A DNA stretch of 64,000 bases from Paenibacillus piscarius (GCF_022234545.1 NZ_JAIEUI010000017.1:62001-126000); one strand, 5' to 3'; shown: positions 41,025-50,335, numbered from the stretch's first letter. The notes: generated by a model from the sequence alone, not told the origin. A program made the numbers and translations.

Positions 41025-41795
41025 ATGCCTGTATTGCATATTCATGAGCATTCGGTTCCCTGCAGCGGCATCCTGTTCGACAAGGACGGTACGCTGCTTG
41101 ACCTGCTTGCTACCTGGGGCAGCTGGGCCGGGCTGGTGCTGGAGGGGCTAGGCAGCCAGCTGGCACTGATCAAGGGCCAGCCGGTGCACCGGGAAGAGCT
41201 GGCCCGGGTGCTGGGAACGACCCATGACACGGATGGGCGTATCACCGGCTATGACCCCGCCGGACCGCTCTCGATGGCGACTGCCGAGGAATCAACCGGG
41301 GTCCTTGCCTGGCAGCTGTATTCGGCCGGTGTCCCCTGGAACGAAGCGGTGACGCGGGTCAATGCTATATCCAAGGAAGCTATGACTGAGCTGCGCCGAC
41401 AGCGCATTGCTGTACCGGTGCCGGGGCTGCTGCCCTTCCTGGAGCAATGTGCGGCAGCCTCTTTGAAGCTGGGAGTCGTGACCTCGGACAATCAGTCCAC
41501 CACCCGCGAGCATCTGGAGTGGCTCGGCATTGCCGGGTACTTCGGGACAGTCGTTACCCGTGACCGGGTGAAGTACGGCAAGCCTGCGCCTGAGATGGCG
41601 GAGACGGCCTGCCGCGAGCTGGGCCTGCGGCCGGAGGCGGCGGTTATCATCGGAGACAGCAATGCGGATATGCAGCTTGGCAGAGGGGCCGGGCTGAGGC
41701 TTGCTGTCGGCCTCTCTCCCGGCGGACCGGGCGGACATCTGCTGGATGCCGATGTGGTGGTGTCTGGTTATGGGGAGCTAAGGCTAACCATCTGA
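41025..41795 (+). CDS. HAD superfamily hydrolase (phosphatase-like)
   Basis: This 256-residue cytoplasmic HAD hydrolase has all four motifs: I, LFDKDGTLLDL (nucleophile Asp); II, VVTSDNQSTT; III, the lysine in RVKYGKPAPEM; IV, IIGDSNADMQLGRGAG. A helical cap (about residues 35-125) follows motif I. ATG at 41025 follows AGGAGGGATGG and is preferred to a start at 40998. Proteins of this type resemble phosphoglycolate phosphatases, but the substrate cannot be given. It lies 45 bases after the hydrolase gene and 26 bases before the sirtuin gene. Confidence 0.88.
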   Translation: MPVLHIHEHSVPCSGILFDKDGTLLDLLATWGSWAGLVLEGLGSQLALIKGQPVHREELARVLGTTHDTDGRITGYDPAGPLSMATAEESTGVLAWQLYSAGVPWNEAVTRVNAISKEAMTELRRQRIAVPVPGLLPFLEQCAAASLKLGVVTSDNQSTTREHLEWLGIAGYFGTVVTRDRVKYGKPAPEMAETACRELGLRPEAAVIIGDSNADMQLGRGAGLRLAVGLSPGGPGGHLLDADVVVSGYGELRLTI

Positions 41796-41821
41796 ATTCA
41801 TAACGTATAGAGAGGAAACGT

Positions 41822-42571
41822 GTGAAGACTATGGATCAATTTCAGCAACTGGCTTCATGGATCAAGGACAGCGGGAATATTGTTTTTTTCGGCGGTGCAG
41901 GAACATCGACCGAGAGCGGCATACCGGACTTTCGCTCTGCAGCGGGCTTATACCAGACCCAGCATAACTCTCCCTATCCGCCTGAGGTGATGCTCAGCCG
42001 CAGCTTTTTCATGTCCTCACCGGACATTTTTTTTGATTTCTACCGCAGCAAAATGATTCATCCCGAAGCGAAGCCAAACGGCGCACACCGCCTGCTGGCG
42101 AAGCTGGAGGATGAAGGTAAGCTCAAGGCGGTAATCACGCAAAATATTGACGGCCTGCACCAGATCGCGGGCAGCCGCCGGGTGCTGGAGCTGCACGGCT
42201 CCATCCACCGCAATTACTGCATGGGCTGCCGGCGGTATTACAGCCTGGAGGAATGGCTGGCGATGACAGAGGCTGTACCGCGCTGCCCGGACTGCGGCGG
42301 CATCATCAAGCCGGATGTGGTGCTCTATGAAGAGGCGCTGGACCAAGAAGTGCTGGTGGAAGCCGTGGACTCCATTGCACGGGCAGATCTGCTGATCATC
42401 GGCGGCACCTCGCTGACGGTGCATCCCGCAGCCAGTCTGGTCACTTATTTCAGCGGCCGGCATACGGTGCTGCTGAACAGAGACCCAACCCCGTACGACG
42501 AGCAGGCCGATCTGATTATAACGGAGCGGATCGGGGATGTAATGGGAAGGCTGCAGGGACTGCTGGCATAA
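41822..42571 (+). CDS. NAD-dependent protein deacylase (sirtuin)
   Basis: This 249-residue sirtuin removes acyl groups from protein lysines using NAD. The NAD-binding motif is FFGGAGTSTESGIPDFRS, followed by ITQNIDGLHQIAGSRRVLELHGS with the catalytic His. A four-cysteine zinc site is present (NYCMGCRRYY and PRCPDCGG). GGTSLTVHPAASL completes the Rossmann core. GTG at 41822 follows GAGAGGAAAC. It is of the short bacterial type (CobB/SrtN-like). It is probably in one operon with the upstream hydrolase and HAD genes. Confidence 0.94.
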   Translation: MKTMDQFQQLASWIKDSGNIVFFGGAGTSTESGIPDFRSAAGLYQTQHNSPYPPEVMLSRSFFMSSPDIFFDFYRSKMIHPEAKPNGAHRLLAKLEDEGKLKAVITQNIDGLHQIAGSRRVLELHGSIHRNYCMGCRRYYSLEEWLAMTEAVPRCPDCGGIIKPDVVLYEEALDQEVLVEAVDSIARADLLIIGGTSLTVHPAASLVTYFSGRHTVLLNRDPTPYDEQADLIITERIGDVMGRLQGLLA

Positions 42572-42667
42572 CCGCCGTGCTTTTCGCGAGGAAGAAGATT
42601 ATAAATTCCGCCAAGCGTTTATTATAGGGTATTGCAGCACACAGGAAACGAGAGGCAGGGATAGATT

Positions 42668-43672
42668 ATGGGATATACAGCTAGTGATGAACGGTATGAA
42701 GGGATGCGTTACAACCGCACCGGCCGCTCCGGTCTGAAGCTTCCGGCGATCTCACTGGGCCTGTGGCATAATTTCGGCGGCATCGATGCTTATGAGAACG
42801 GCCGTGCAATGATTACCCGCGCTTTTGATCTCGGTGTTACCCACTTTGACCTGGCGAATAATTACGGGCCGCCGCCCGGATCGGCGGAAGAGCTGTTCGG
42901 CAAGGTACTGGCCCGTGATCTGCTGCCTTACCGTGATGAGCTGGTGATCTCCACCAAGGCAGGATACCGAATGTGGCCGGGTCCCTACGGGGACTGGGGT
43001 TCACGCAAATATATGCTGTCCAGTCTGGATCAGAGCCTGAAGCGGCTGGGGCTGGATTATGTCGATATTTTCTATTCCCACCGCCCGGACCCGGAGACAC
43101 CGATGGAAGAGACGATGGGCGCCCTGGATTATGCTGTCCGTTCCGGCAAGGCGCTCTATATCGGGTTGTCCAATTATACGGCTGAGCAGACTCAGCAGGC
43201 GCTCGCCATTCTGAAGGAGCTCGGAACACCGCTGCTGATTCATCAGCCGAGGTATTCCATGCTGGACCGCTGGATCGAAGGCGGGCTTCAGGATGTGCTG
43301 GAGGAGCATGGAGTAGGGACGATCGCCTTCACCCCGCTGGCGCAGGGCCTCCTGACCAATAAATATCTGAACGGCGTCCCTGCGGATTCCCGCGCCGCCG
43401 GACCATCAGCGGCGCTGAACGAGAACGGTATTACCCCGGATGTGTTGCGCAAGATTCATGCGCTGAACCAGCTGGCGGTAGCGCGCGGCCAGAGTCTGGC
43501 TCAGCTCGCACTGCTCTGGACACTGCGCGGGGGCAAGGTCACCTCGGCACTGATAGGTGCAAGCAAGGTCAGCCAGATTGAAGATAATATTGCCGCACTC
43601 TCCCAGAGTGAGCTGTCACAGGAGGAACTGGAGCGGATTGAGAAGATTCTGAAGACAGACAGTGAAGCCTGA
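42668..43672 (+). CDS. Aldo/keto reductase, YghZ-like
   Basis: This 334-residue NADPH-dependent oxidoreductase is of the aldo/keto reductase family, close in pattern to YghZ (L-glyceraldehyde 3-phosphate reductase). The barrel has the catalytic residues in DLANNYGPPPGSAEELFG (Asp, Tyr), VISTKAGYRMWPGPYGDWGS (Lys) and DIFYSHRPDPETPMEET (His). The C-terminal cofactor segment ALIGASKVSQIEDNI is intact. ATG at 42668 follows GAGAGGCAGGG. It probably detoxifies or reduces small aldehydes; the exact substrate is unknown. A stem-loop separates it from the convergent AraC gene. Confidence 0.92.
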   Translation: MGYTASDERYEGMRYNRTGRSGLKLPAISLGLWHNFGGIDAYENGRAMITRAFDLGVTHFDLANNYGPPPGSAEELFGKVLARDLLPYRDELVISTKAGYRMWPGPYGDWGSRKYMLSSLDQSLKRLGLDYVDIFYSHRPDPETPMEETMGALDYAVRSGKALYIGLSNYTAEQTQQALAILKELGTPLLIHQPRYSMLDRWIEGGLQDVLEEHGVGTIAFTPLAQGLLTNKYLNGVPADSRAAGPSAALNENGITPDVLRKIHALNQLAVARGQSLAQLALLWTLRGGKVTSALIGASKVSQIEDNIAALSQSELSQEELERIEKILKTDSEA

Positions 43673-43693
43673 GCTTAGCCATATTCTGAATGA

Positions 43694-43728
43694 AACAGCC
43701 CGTCTCCGGTTACAGGAAGCGGGCTGTT
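43694..43728. terminator. Bidirectional terminator between AKR and AraC genes
   Basis: AACAGCCCG (43694-43702) and CGGGCTGTT (43720-43728) form a perfect 9-bp stem between two convergent genes. Confidence 0.7.
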
Positions 43729-43734
43729 GGTCTA

Positions 43735-44592
43735 TCATGTCTCGCCTGGCTTCACCGTAGCCAGGCGGTAGGCGCTGGGAGACTGGGCGCAGAAGCGCTT
43801 GAACTGCCGGGAGAAGTACAGGGCATCGGTGAGCCCGACGGAAGCGGCCACCTGCTCCACCGACAGCTCGGGACGCTCACGCAGCAGCTGGCGCGACTTC
43901 TCAATCCGCAGCTTCAGCAGGTAGGTCACCGGAGACAGCCCGGTCTCCTGCTTGAAGATGCGGGACAGATAAGCACGGTTATACCCGAGGCTGCTGCACA
44001 TTTGTTCAATGGAGACCGGATGGGCATACTGTGAAGACATGTAGTTGATCATCTGCTTCACAGTGCGCTTGACCTGGGATTCTGCGCCCTGCAGCCGGGA
44101 TGAGGAGACCAGCAGCTCAGCAGCCTCGCCTGCGATCAGATACAGATGGCCGAGGGCTGTGAGCGAGGCGCTCTCTGTGTGGTTATAGAAGGCTGTCATC
44201 ATCCCGGCAAGCGCGCCGGGAATGACACTGTCCCCCGTGGTGGACAGCACCGGGGCCAATGGGGTGAAGCCCGCCTGCCGGGCCAGTGCTCCGGCCTCTT
44301 CCCCGGTAAATGCCGCCCAGCGGTACCGCCAGGGCCTCTGCTGATCCGAGACATAGCTTACGAGCTGGCCGGGGTGGATCAGGAAGCAGTTGCCCGCTCC
44401 CAGCTCATAGGTGCGCTCCTCGGTCCGGAAGACCCCGGAGCCGGATTCAATATAATGAAGCAGATAATATTCATAGATTTTGGGGCCGGCCTGATGCTGC
44501 GGCAGGGTCTGGCTCTCTCCGGCAAACAGGACATGCAGCGGCTGCTGGCCGAAGTATACGGGATTTGATCCTACGGAATAGGTATGTTGCAT
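43735..44592 (-). CDS. AraC family transcriptional regulator
   Basis: This 285-residue regulator has an N-terminal cupin-like ligand domain (YYLLHYIESGSGVFRTEERTYELGAGNCFLIHPGQLVSY) and a C-terminal pair of AraC helix-turn-helix motifs (SIEQMCSSLGYNRAYLSRIFKQETGLSPVTYLLKLRI and VAASVGLTDALYFSRQFKRFCAQSPSAYR). It is divergent from galK, whose -10 box lacks a good -35, a layout that fits an activator of the gal operon. The effector is inferred to be galactose or a related sugar. It is not a response regulator, as no receiver is present. Confidence 0.9.
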   Translation of the reverse strand: MQHTYSVGSNPVYFGQQPLHVLFAGESQTLPQHQAGPKIYEYYLLHYIESGSGVFRTEERTYELGAGNCFLIHPGQLVSYVSDQQRPWRYRWAAFTGEEAGALARQAGFTPLAPVLSTTGDSVIPGALAGMMTAFYNHTESASLTALGHLYLIAGEAAELLVSSSRLQGAESQVKRTVKQMINYMSSQYAHPVSIEQMCSSLGYNRAYLSRIFKQETGLSPVTYLLKLRIEKSRQLLRERPELSVEQVAASVGLTDALYFSRQFKRFCAQSPSAYRLATVKPGET

Positions 44593-44740
44593 TTGCCGTC
44601 CGCCTTTCTGGAATGGATCGCTGCCGTAGCCTTACAGCCTGAGCAGCATGAATTCACGGTATAATCACTATAGGAATAAAAGTCACATTTGTCCATACAT
44701 TGCACACATGATTGCATTATCAGGGCAAGTCTGATTTTAT

Positions 44741-44746
44741 TATAAT
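44741..44746 (+). promoter_or_regulatory. -10 element of the galKET operon
   Basis: TATAAT, 69 bases before galK, without a well-placed -35 (the nearest TTGCAT at 44712 is 23 bases upstream). This suggests dependence on an activator, probably the divergent AraC protein. Confidence 0.5.
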
Positions 44747-44814
44747 GTAACCATGAAGGACGCAAGTGAAAGGCAAGGCCCAAGCACAAGCAGCGAAAGG
44801 ATGGAGTGGCAATA

Positions 44815-45993
44815 ATGAGCATACAGGAGCTTAACAGCAAATTTATCGAGAAATACGGGGAGAGCGGGGAGCAGGCCCGTGTCTTCTACGCCCCGGGGCG
44901 TGTGAATCTCATCGGAGAGCATCTGGACTACAACGGAGGTTACGTCTTCCCGGCCGCACTGGACTTCGGAACGACACTGATTGTCCGCCCGCGCACAGAC
45001 GGCAAGGTGCAGTTCGCTTCGACCAATCTTCCTTATGAAGCTTCTATCGACTACAGCGAGATCGGCAAGTCCAAGACTGGTGAGTGGGTAGACTATCCGA
45101 TCGGCGTCATGGTTGAGCTGGCCAAGAAGGGGACTCCGGTATCCGGCGGCTATGACCTGCTGTTCCACGGCGAGATTCCTAACGGCTCCGGCTTGTCTTC
45201 ATCGGCCTCGATCGAGGTCGTGACCGGCTTCGCCTTCCTGACGCTGCTTGGCGGGGATACGGATACCGTAGAGATCGCCCTCCTGTCCCAGCGTGCGGAG
45301 AACCAGTACGTGGGCGTGAACTCCGGCATCATGGACCAGTTCGCCGTAGCCAACGGCAAGCGCGACCACGCGATCCTGCTGATGTGCGACACCTTGGAGT
45401 ACAGCCTGGTGCCGTTCGTGACCGGCAGCTATAAGCTGGTGATCGGCAACACGAATAAGAAGCGCGGCCTTGTAGATTCCAAGTACAATGAGCGCCGCAG
45501 CCAATGCGACGAAGCGCTGGCCATTCTGAAGCGGGAGGTTCCAGCCCTGTCTTATCTGGCGGAGATGAAACCGGAGCAATTCGAGCAGCTTCAGGCGTCC
45601 ATCCCGGATGAGACCGTCCGCCGCCGCGCCCGCCATGTGGTGGAAGAGAACCAGCGCGTGCTTGACTCGGTTGAGGTGCTGAAGAAGAATGACCTGAAGC
45701 AATTCGGGCTGTACATGAATGATTCCCATGTCTCGCTCCGCGACCTCTATGAAGTCAGCTGTGAAGAGCTTGACGTGATGGTGGAAGAAGCACAGCGCAT
45801 TCCGGGAACCCTCGGCTCACGGATGACCGGCGCCGGATTCGGCGGATGCACGGTATCTCTGGTGCATGAGGATGATGTGGAGCGGTTCATTAAGGAAGTG
45901 GGCGAAGCCTACAAGAACAGAACAGGTCTTACAGGTGAATTCTATGTATGCAGCATCGGCAACGGCGTTGAAGAACTGAAGGGAGAGATCTAA
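44815..45993 (+). CDS. galK: Galactokinase
   Basis: This 392-residue GHMP kinase phosphorylates galactose to galactose 1-phosphate, the first step of the Leloir pathway. The signature FYAPGRVNLIGEHLDYNGGYVFP binds galactose, PNGSGLSSSAS is the ATP-binding motif 2, and MTGAGFGGCTVSLV is motif 3. The length is normal. GTG at 44806 is an alternative start, but ATG at 44815 (MSIQELNSKFIEKYGE) matches family N-termini and has GGAG ten bases upstream. It is the first gene of galK-galE-galT; only one base separates its stop codon from galE. Confidence 0.97.
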   Translation: MSIQELNSKFIEKYGESGEQARVFYAPGRVNLIGEHLDYNGGYVFPAALDFGTTLIVRPRTDGKVQFASTNLPYEASIDYSEIGKSKTGEWVDYPIGVMVELAKKGTPVSGGYDLLFHGEIPNGSGLSSSASIEVVTGFAFLTLLGGDTDTVEIALLSQRAENQYVGVNSGIMDQFAVANGKRDHAILLMCDTLEYSLVPFVTGSYKLVIGNTNKKRGLVDSKYNERRSQCDEALAILKREVPALSYLAEMKPEQFEQLQASIPDETVRRRARHVVEENQRVLDSVEVLKKNDLKQFGLYMNDSHVSLRDLYEVSCEELDVMVEEAQRIPGTLGSRMTGAGFGGCTVSLVHEDDVERFIKEVGEAYKNRTGLTGEFYVCSIGNGVEELKGEI

Positions 45994-45994
45994 G

Positions 45995-46981
45995 ATGGCG
46001 ATTCTGGTGACAGGCGGGGCCGGGTATATCGGTTCCCATACGGTGGCGGAGCTGCTGGAGCGCGGAGAAGAGGTTGTGGTGCTGGACAATCTGGTGACCG
46101 GACACCGCGAAGCACTGCTGGGCGGCAAGCTGTATGAAGGAGATCTGCGCGATAAGGCGCTGCTGAAGAAGCTGTTCGCAGAGAACAGTATCGATGCGGT
46201 GATTCACTTCGCAGCCAGCTCCCTCGTAGGGGAGAGCATGAAGGACCCGGTCAAATATTACGACAACAATGTCTACGGCACACAGTGTCTTCTCGAAGCG
46301 ATGCAGCAGGCAGGCGTGGACAAAATCGTCTTCTCCTCCACAGCTGCCACCTACGGCGAACCGGAGAAGGTACCGATTGAGGAGACCGACCGCACGGAGC
46401 CGGCGAATGTCTATGGCGAGACCAAGCTGACCATGGAGCGCATGATGGCCTGGTTCGACAAGGTGCTCGGCATGAAATATGTGGCCCTGCGCTACTTCAA
46501 TGCCGCAGGCGCACATGCCAGCGGCAAGATCGGCGAAGACCACCGTCCGGAGAGCCATCTGGTTCCGCTGGTGCTGCAGGCGGCACTGAAGCAGCGGGAG
46601 AACATCGCAGTCTTCGGCGATGACTACCCGACCGAAGACGGGACCTGCATCCGCGATTACATCCATGTCAGCGATCTGGCGGATGCGCATGTCCGCGCTG
46701 TAAACTATCTGCGCAGCGGCAGCGCCAGCAATGTCTTCAACCTCGGCAACGGCCACGGCTTCTCGGTGAAGCAGGTCATTGAGACGGCGAAGAAGGTCAC
46801 TGGCCTGGAGATTCCGGTCGTAATTCAAGAACGCCGAGCCGGAGACCCGGCGGTGCTGGTAGCTTCTTCTGCGAAGGCCCGCCAGGTGCTGGGCTGGGAC
46901 CCGCAGCACGATGGTCTGGAGGACATTATCCAGAGCGCCTGGAACTGGCACTCTGCCAAACCGCAAGGGTATGGGGAGTAA
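45995..46981 (+). CDS. galE: UDP-glucose 4-epimerase
   Basis: This 328-residue short-chain dehydrogenase-type enzyme interconverts UDP-galactose and UDP-glucose. The NAD-binding motif is VTGGAGYIGSHTVAEL. The catalytic serine region is IVFSSTAATYGEP, with the YxxxK pair in NVYGETKLTMERM. LRYFNAAGAHASGKIGEDH and TEDGTCIRDYIHVSDLADAH are family hallmarks. The ribosome-binding site GGGAGAG lies in the end of galK. It supplies UDP-glucose for GalT turnover and UDP-galactose for surface polymers. Confidence 0.97.
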   Translation: MAILVTGGAGYIGSHTVAELLERGEEVVVLDNLVTGHREALLGGKLYEGDLRDKALLKKLFAENSIDAVIHFAASSLVGESMKDPVKYYDNNVYGTQCLLEAMQQAGVDKIVFSSTAATYGEPEKVPIEETDRTEPANVYGETKLTMERMMAWFDKVLGMKYVALRYFNAAGAHASGKIGEDHRPESHLVPLVLQAALKQRENIAVFGDDYPTEDGTCIRDYIHVSDLADAHVRAVNYLRSGSASNVFNLGNGHGFSVKQVIETAKKVTGLEIPVVIQERRAGDPAVLVASSAKARQVLGWDPQHDGLEDIIQSAWNWHSAKPQGYGE

Positions 46982-47004
46982 GCTGAAGATAAGGAGAATA
47001 AGAA

Positions 47005-48588
47005 ATGCAGAATGATAACATGACGGCTGCCGCCGCTGAGAAGGCGCTCTATGCGATCGAACAGCTGGTCCTGTTCGCCGGACACTCCGGGCTGATTCAG
47101 CCCGCAGATGTGGACTACAGCCGCAATGAGCTGCTGGACCAGTTCGGCTTCAGCGAGCCGTATGCCGGTGAGTTTGCAGAAGCTCCGCTCAGCAGCCCGC
47201 AGGCCCCGCTGGATCAGCTCATTGACTACGGGTTCGAAATCGGGCTGATCCCGGAGAATACGGATACGTACCGCGATCTGCTCGATGCCAAGATTATGGG
47301 CCTCCTGATGGCCCGTCCGTCCGAAGTGAACGCCGAGTTTGCCGCGCTCCGGGCGGAGCAGGGGATTCAGGCGGCTACCGACCGCTTTTATAAGCTGAGC
47401 ATTGATTCCAACTATATCCGTATGGACCGCGTAGCCAAGAATGTGTATTGGCTCCAGGATTCGCCGTACGGCCAGATTGAGATGACGATCAATCTCTCCA
47501 AGCCGGAGAAGAGTCCGAAGGAAATCGCCATGGCCCGGCTGCTCCCGCCGCCGGTCTATCCGAAATGCCAGCTCTGCCGCGAGAATGTCGGCTATGCCGG
47601 ACGGGTCAATCACCCGCCGCGCCAGAATCTGCGCATCATTCCGCTCTCAATGAACGGTGAGAAATGGTTCTTCCAGTACTCGCCCTACGTGTACTATAAC
47701 GAGCACTGCATCGTGTTCCACCACGATCATGTGCCGATGAAGCTGACCAAGGATACGCTGAAGCGTCTGCTCAGCTTCGTGGAGGCCTTCCCGCATTATT
47801 TCATCGGCTCTAACGCCGATCTGCCGATTGTCGGCGGCTCCATTCTGACCCATGACCACTTCCAGGGCGGACGGCATACGTTCCCGATTCAGAAGGCGCC
47901 GGCAGAGGATACCTTCAGCCACGCTTCATATCCCGGCGTCCGCCTGAGCACCGTGAAGTGGCCGATGTCTGTCCTGCGGATGCACTCGGCGGATCCGGCC
48001 GTGCTGCTGGAGGCAGGCAATCACATCTACGAGTCCTGGAAGGCTTATAGCGATCCGGCTGCCGATGTGCTGGCCTTCAGCGAAGAGGATGGCGGGTCCG
48101 TGCCGCACAACACGGTTACACCGATCGTCCGCCGCGCGGAAGACGGCGGCTACGAGATGGATCTGGTGCTGCGCAACAACCGGACCAATGAGGAATATCC
48201 CGAGGGGATCTTCCACCCGCACCGGGAGATGCACCACATCAAGAAGGAGAACATCGGCCTGATTGAGGTGATGGGCCTGGCGATCCTGCCGGGACGCCTC
48301 AAGGAGGAGCTGGATACCATCGCCGGTGTACTGGCGGGCGATACCGCGCTGCTTGCAGCGGTCCAAGCAGGAGGCGCGGATCATCCGCTGGGACATCATG
48401 CCGCCTGGATCACAGAGCTGGCTGAACGGTTCGGCACTTCGCTCGGGCGCGAGGAAGCGGTGAAGACCATCCAGAATGAGGTGGGCATCAAGTTCACTCA
48501 TATCCTGGAACATGCCGGTGTCTACAAGCGCACGCCGGAAGGGCAGGCGGCGTTCCGCCGGTTCTTGAACAGCAGCGGGTTTAATTGA
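47005..48588 (+). CDS. galT: UDP-glucose-hexose-1-phosphate uridylyltransferase (Firmicutes type)
   Basis: This 527-residue enzyme exchanges UMP between UDP-glucose and galactose 1-phosphate. It is the longer class II GalT of Firmicutes, not the short E. coli type. Typical features are VYPKCQLCRENVGYAGRVNHPPRQNLRIIP, YNEHCIVFHHDHVPMKLT, GSILTHDHFQGGRHTFPIQKAP with the HDHF motif, and HREMHHIKKENIGLIEVMGLAILPGRL. It begins 23 bases after galE, with AAGGAGAATAAG upstream. It completes the Leloir operon, and a terminator follows. Confidence 0.96.
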   Translation: MQNDNMTAAAAEKALYAIEQLVLFAGHSGLIQPADVDYSRNELLDQFGFSEPYAGEFAEAPLSSPQAPLDQLIDYGFEIGLIPENTDTYRDLLDAKIMGLLMARPSEVNAEFAALRAEQGIQAATDRFYKLSIDSNYIRMDRVAKNVYWLQDSPYGQIEMTINLSKPEKSPKEIAMARLLPPPVYPKCQLCRENVGYAGRVNHPPRQNLRIIPLSMNGEKWFFQYSPYVYYNEHCIVFHHDHVPMKLTKDTLKRLLSFVEAFPHYFIGSNADLPIVGGSILTHDHFQGGRHTFPIQKAPAEDTFSHASYPGVRLSTVKWPMSVLRMHSADPAVLLEAGNHIYESWKAYSDPAADVLAFSEEDGGSVPHNTVTPIVRRAEDGGYEMDLVLRNNRTNEEYPEGIFHPHREMHHIKKENIGLIEVMGLAILPGRLKEELDTIAGVLAGDTALLAAVQAGGADHPLGHHAAWITELAERFGTSLGREEAVKTIQNEVGIKFTHILEHAGVYKRTPEGQAAFRRFLNSSGFN

Positions 48589-48616
48589 GGCTGTATAGCT
48601 GTATATTGGTTTTGAA

Positions 48617-48647
48617 TGTCCCTGCCGGAGTCGGCGGGGGCATTTTT
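48617..48647 (+). terminator. Terminator of the galKET operon
   Basis: TGTCCCTGCCG (from 48617) pairs with CGGCGGGGGCA, followed by TTTTT (48643-48647). Confidence 0.8.
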
Positions 48648-48724
48648 CATTGGGAAATGATAATATGCGCCTCTAATGATGATACGCGCTGCTATTGTGG
48701 GTTGATTACTGAAGCCTGCGGGTG

Positions 48725-48859
48725 AAGCGGACTGAGAAGCGCTTATCTTGTTCATTTGAGCGTAAAATGACGGGTATCAGGGCGCTTAACGGAATCTCAG
48801 TCCGTTTATCCTGTCAGTTGATCAGGTTTGCCACGATAACGGAATCTCAGTCCACTTAC
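48725..48859. repeat. Three partial copies of a short repeat, one inverted
   Basis: A motif of about 24 bp built on TAACGGAATCTCAGTCCGTT occurs near 48785-48810 and 48835-48859. A related inverted form lies at 48725-48747 (GCGGACTGAGAAGCGCTTATC). Each copy is partly self-complementary, with GGACTGAG opposed to CTCAGTCC. They fill the gap between the gal terminator and the alcohol dehydrogenase promoter. No gene is supported there. Confidence 0.6.
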
Positions 48860-48907
48860 GAGTGGAGGAGTCGAGTAAGCTGTCTCCGTCTGGCTCCATT
48901 GCTCGAT

Positions 48908-48936
48908 TTGAATGAGGCAATCAGGAGGACTATAAT
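48908..48936 (+). promoter_or_regulatory. Sigma-A promoter of the iron alcohol dehydrogenase gene
   Basis: TTGAAT (48908-48913), 17-base spacer, TATAAT (48931-48936). Confidence 0.75.
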
Positions 48937-48979
48937 AGACAAGTGCTTCACAATCACATACTCATGGAGGTTTACACAT

Positions 48980-50143
48980 ATGCGTAAGTTTGAATTTTAT
49001 AATCCGACCAAGCTGATATTTGGGAAGGGAACGCTGCAGGCGCTCCGCACCGAAGTGCCGCAATACGGCAAGAACGTCCTGCTGATGTACGGCGGCGGCA
49101 GCATCAAGCGCAGCGGCCTGTACGACAATGTTATTGCTGAGCTGGCTGCGGCCGGAGCAGCGGTTACCGAGCTGGCCGGGGTGGAGCCGAATCCGCGCCT
49201 GTCCACGGTTCATAAGGGTGTAGCTTTGTGCCGTGAGCACAGCATCGACCTGATTCTGGCTGTCGGCGGCGGCAGCGTGCTGGATTGTGCCAAGGCGGTG
49301 GCGGTCGGGGCGAAGTACGACGGGGATATGTGGGACTTCGTGGAACGCAAGGCAGCTCCTCAGGGCGCACTTCCGCTTGGTACGGTGCTGACCATGGCGG
49401 CTACCGGCTCGGAGATGAACAACGGCTCGGTGATTACCAATGAAGTGACCAAGGAGAAGATGGGCTGGGGCAGCGTGCACGCCTATCCGGCCTTCTCGAT
49501 CCTGGACCCGGAGAACACCTTCTCCCTGCCGAAGGATCAGACGGTCTACGGCATGGTGGACATTATGTCCCATACGCTGGAGCATTACTTCCATACCGAC
49601 GGCAACACGCCTGTACAGGACGGCTTCTGTGAGACCCTGCTCCGCACGGTCATCGAGACCGGGCCGAAGCTGATCGAGGATCTGAACAATTACGAGCTGC
49701 GCGAGACGGTTATGTACTGCGGAACGATGGCGCTGAATGGCATGGTAAGCATGGGCTTTGCCGGTGACTGGGCTACGCATAATATCGAACATGCGGTATC
49801 CGCAGTGTACGATATTCCGCACGGCGGCGGCCTGGCGATTCTTTTCCCGCAGTGGATGAAGTATAATCTGAGCACCAATCCTGCCCGCTTCCGCCAGCTT
49901 GCCGTGAACGTATTCGGCATTGATCCTGCCGGCAAAACGGATGAAGAGACCGGTCTCGAAGGCATCGAAGCACTCCGCCGCTTCTGGGATTCCATCGGTG
50001 CCCCGAAGACGCTGGGCGATTACGATATTGACGACAGCGAGATTGGCGTTATGGCGGACAAGGCGGTCCGCTTCGGCCCGTTCGGCAACTTCCGCAAGCT
50101 GGAGCGAGAGGATGTTGTAGAGATTTACAAGATGGCGCTGTAA
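48980..50143 (+). CDS. Iron-containing alcohol dehydrogenase (YqhD/BdhA-like)
   Basis: This 387-residue group III alcohol dehydrogenase uses NAD(P)H to interconvert aldehydes and alcohols. The start MRKFEFYNPTKLIFGKGTL and the glycine-rich LAVGGGSVLDCAKAVA are typical of the butanol dehydrogenase/YqhD branch. Metal ligands are expected in DIMSHTLEHYFH and in HNIEHAVSAVYDIPHGGGLAI. ATG at 48980 lies nine bases after GGAGG; the frame is open further upstream across the repeats without a start signal. It stands alone between two terminators. The substrate is unknown. Confidence 0.94.
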   Translation: MRKFEFYNPTKLIFGKGTLQALRTEVPQYGKNVLLMYGGGSIKRSGLYDNVIAELAAAGAAVTELAGVEPNPRLSTVHKGVALCREHSIDLILAVGGGSVLDCAKAVAVGAKYDGDMWDFVERKAAPQGALPLGTVLTMAATGSEMNNGSVITNEVTKEKMGWGSVHAYPAFSILDPENTFSLPKDQTVYGMVDIMSHTLEHYFHTDGNTPVQDGFCETLLRTVIETGPKLIEDLNNYELRETVMYCGTMALNGMVSMGFAGDWATHNIEHAVSAVYDIPHGGGLAILFPQWMKYNLSTNPARFRQLAVNVFGIDPAGKTDEETGLEGIEALRRFWDSIGAPKTLGDYDIDDSEIGVMADKAVRFGPFGNFRKLEREDVVEIYKMAL

Positions 50144-50173
50144 GCCACGCAAGGAGCTATATAATTTGTATAC

Positions 50174-50212
50174 AAGCCGCTTTCCCGCCGTTTCAATGGG
50201 GAAGCGGCTTTT
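50174..50212 (+). terminator. Terminator of the alcohol dehydrogenase gene
   Basis: AAGCCGCTTTCCC (50174-50186) pairs with GGGGAAGCGGCTT (50198-50210), followed by a short T tract. Confidence 0.85.
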
Positions 50213-50308
50213 CATGTCATTATAAGGTGCCTGCCTGGGTAAATATAGAGGAACACCGTTAATTTTGCCGCTCCCTACATACATTAATGAGAGGAATCCC
50301 CAAGTTTG

Positions 50309-50335
50309 TGAAACCAAGGACGTGGTTGCTGCGTT
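50309..50335 (+). promoter_or_regulatory. Sigma-W-like (ECF) promoter of the NfeD-flotillin operon
   Basis: TGAAAC (50309-50314), a 17-base spacer and CGTT (50332-50335). Bacillus sigma-W promoters have TGAAAC and CGTA at about this spacing, and the homologous yuaF-floT operon belongs to the sigma-W regulon there. The -10 differs by one base. Confidence 0.6.
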
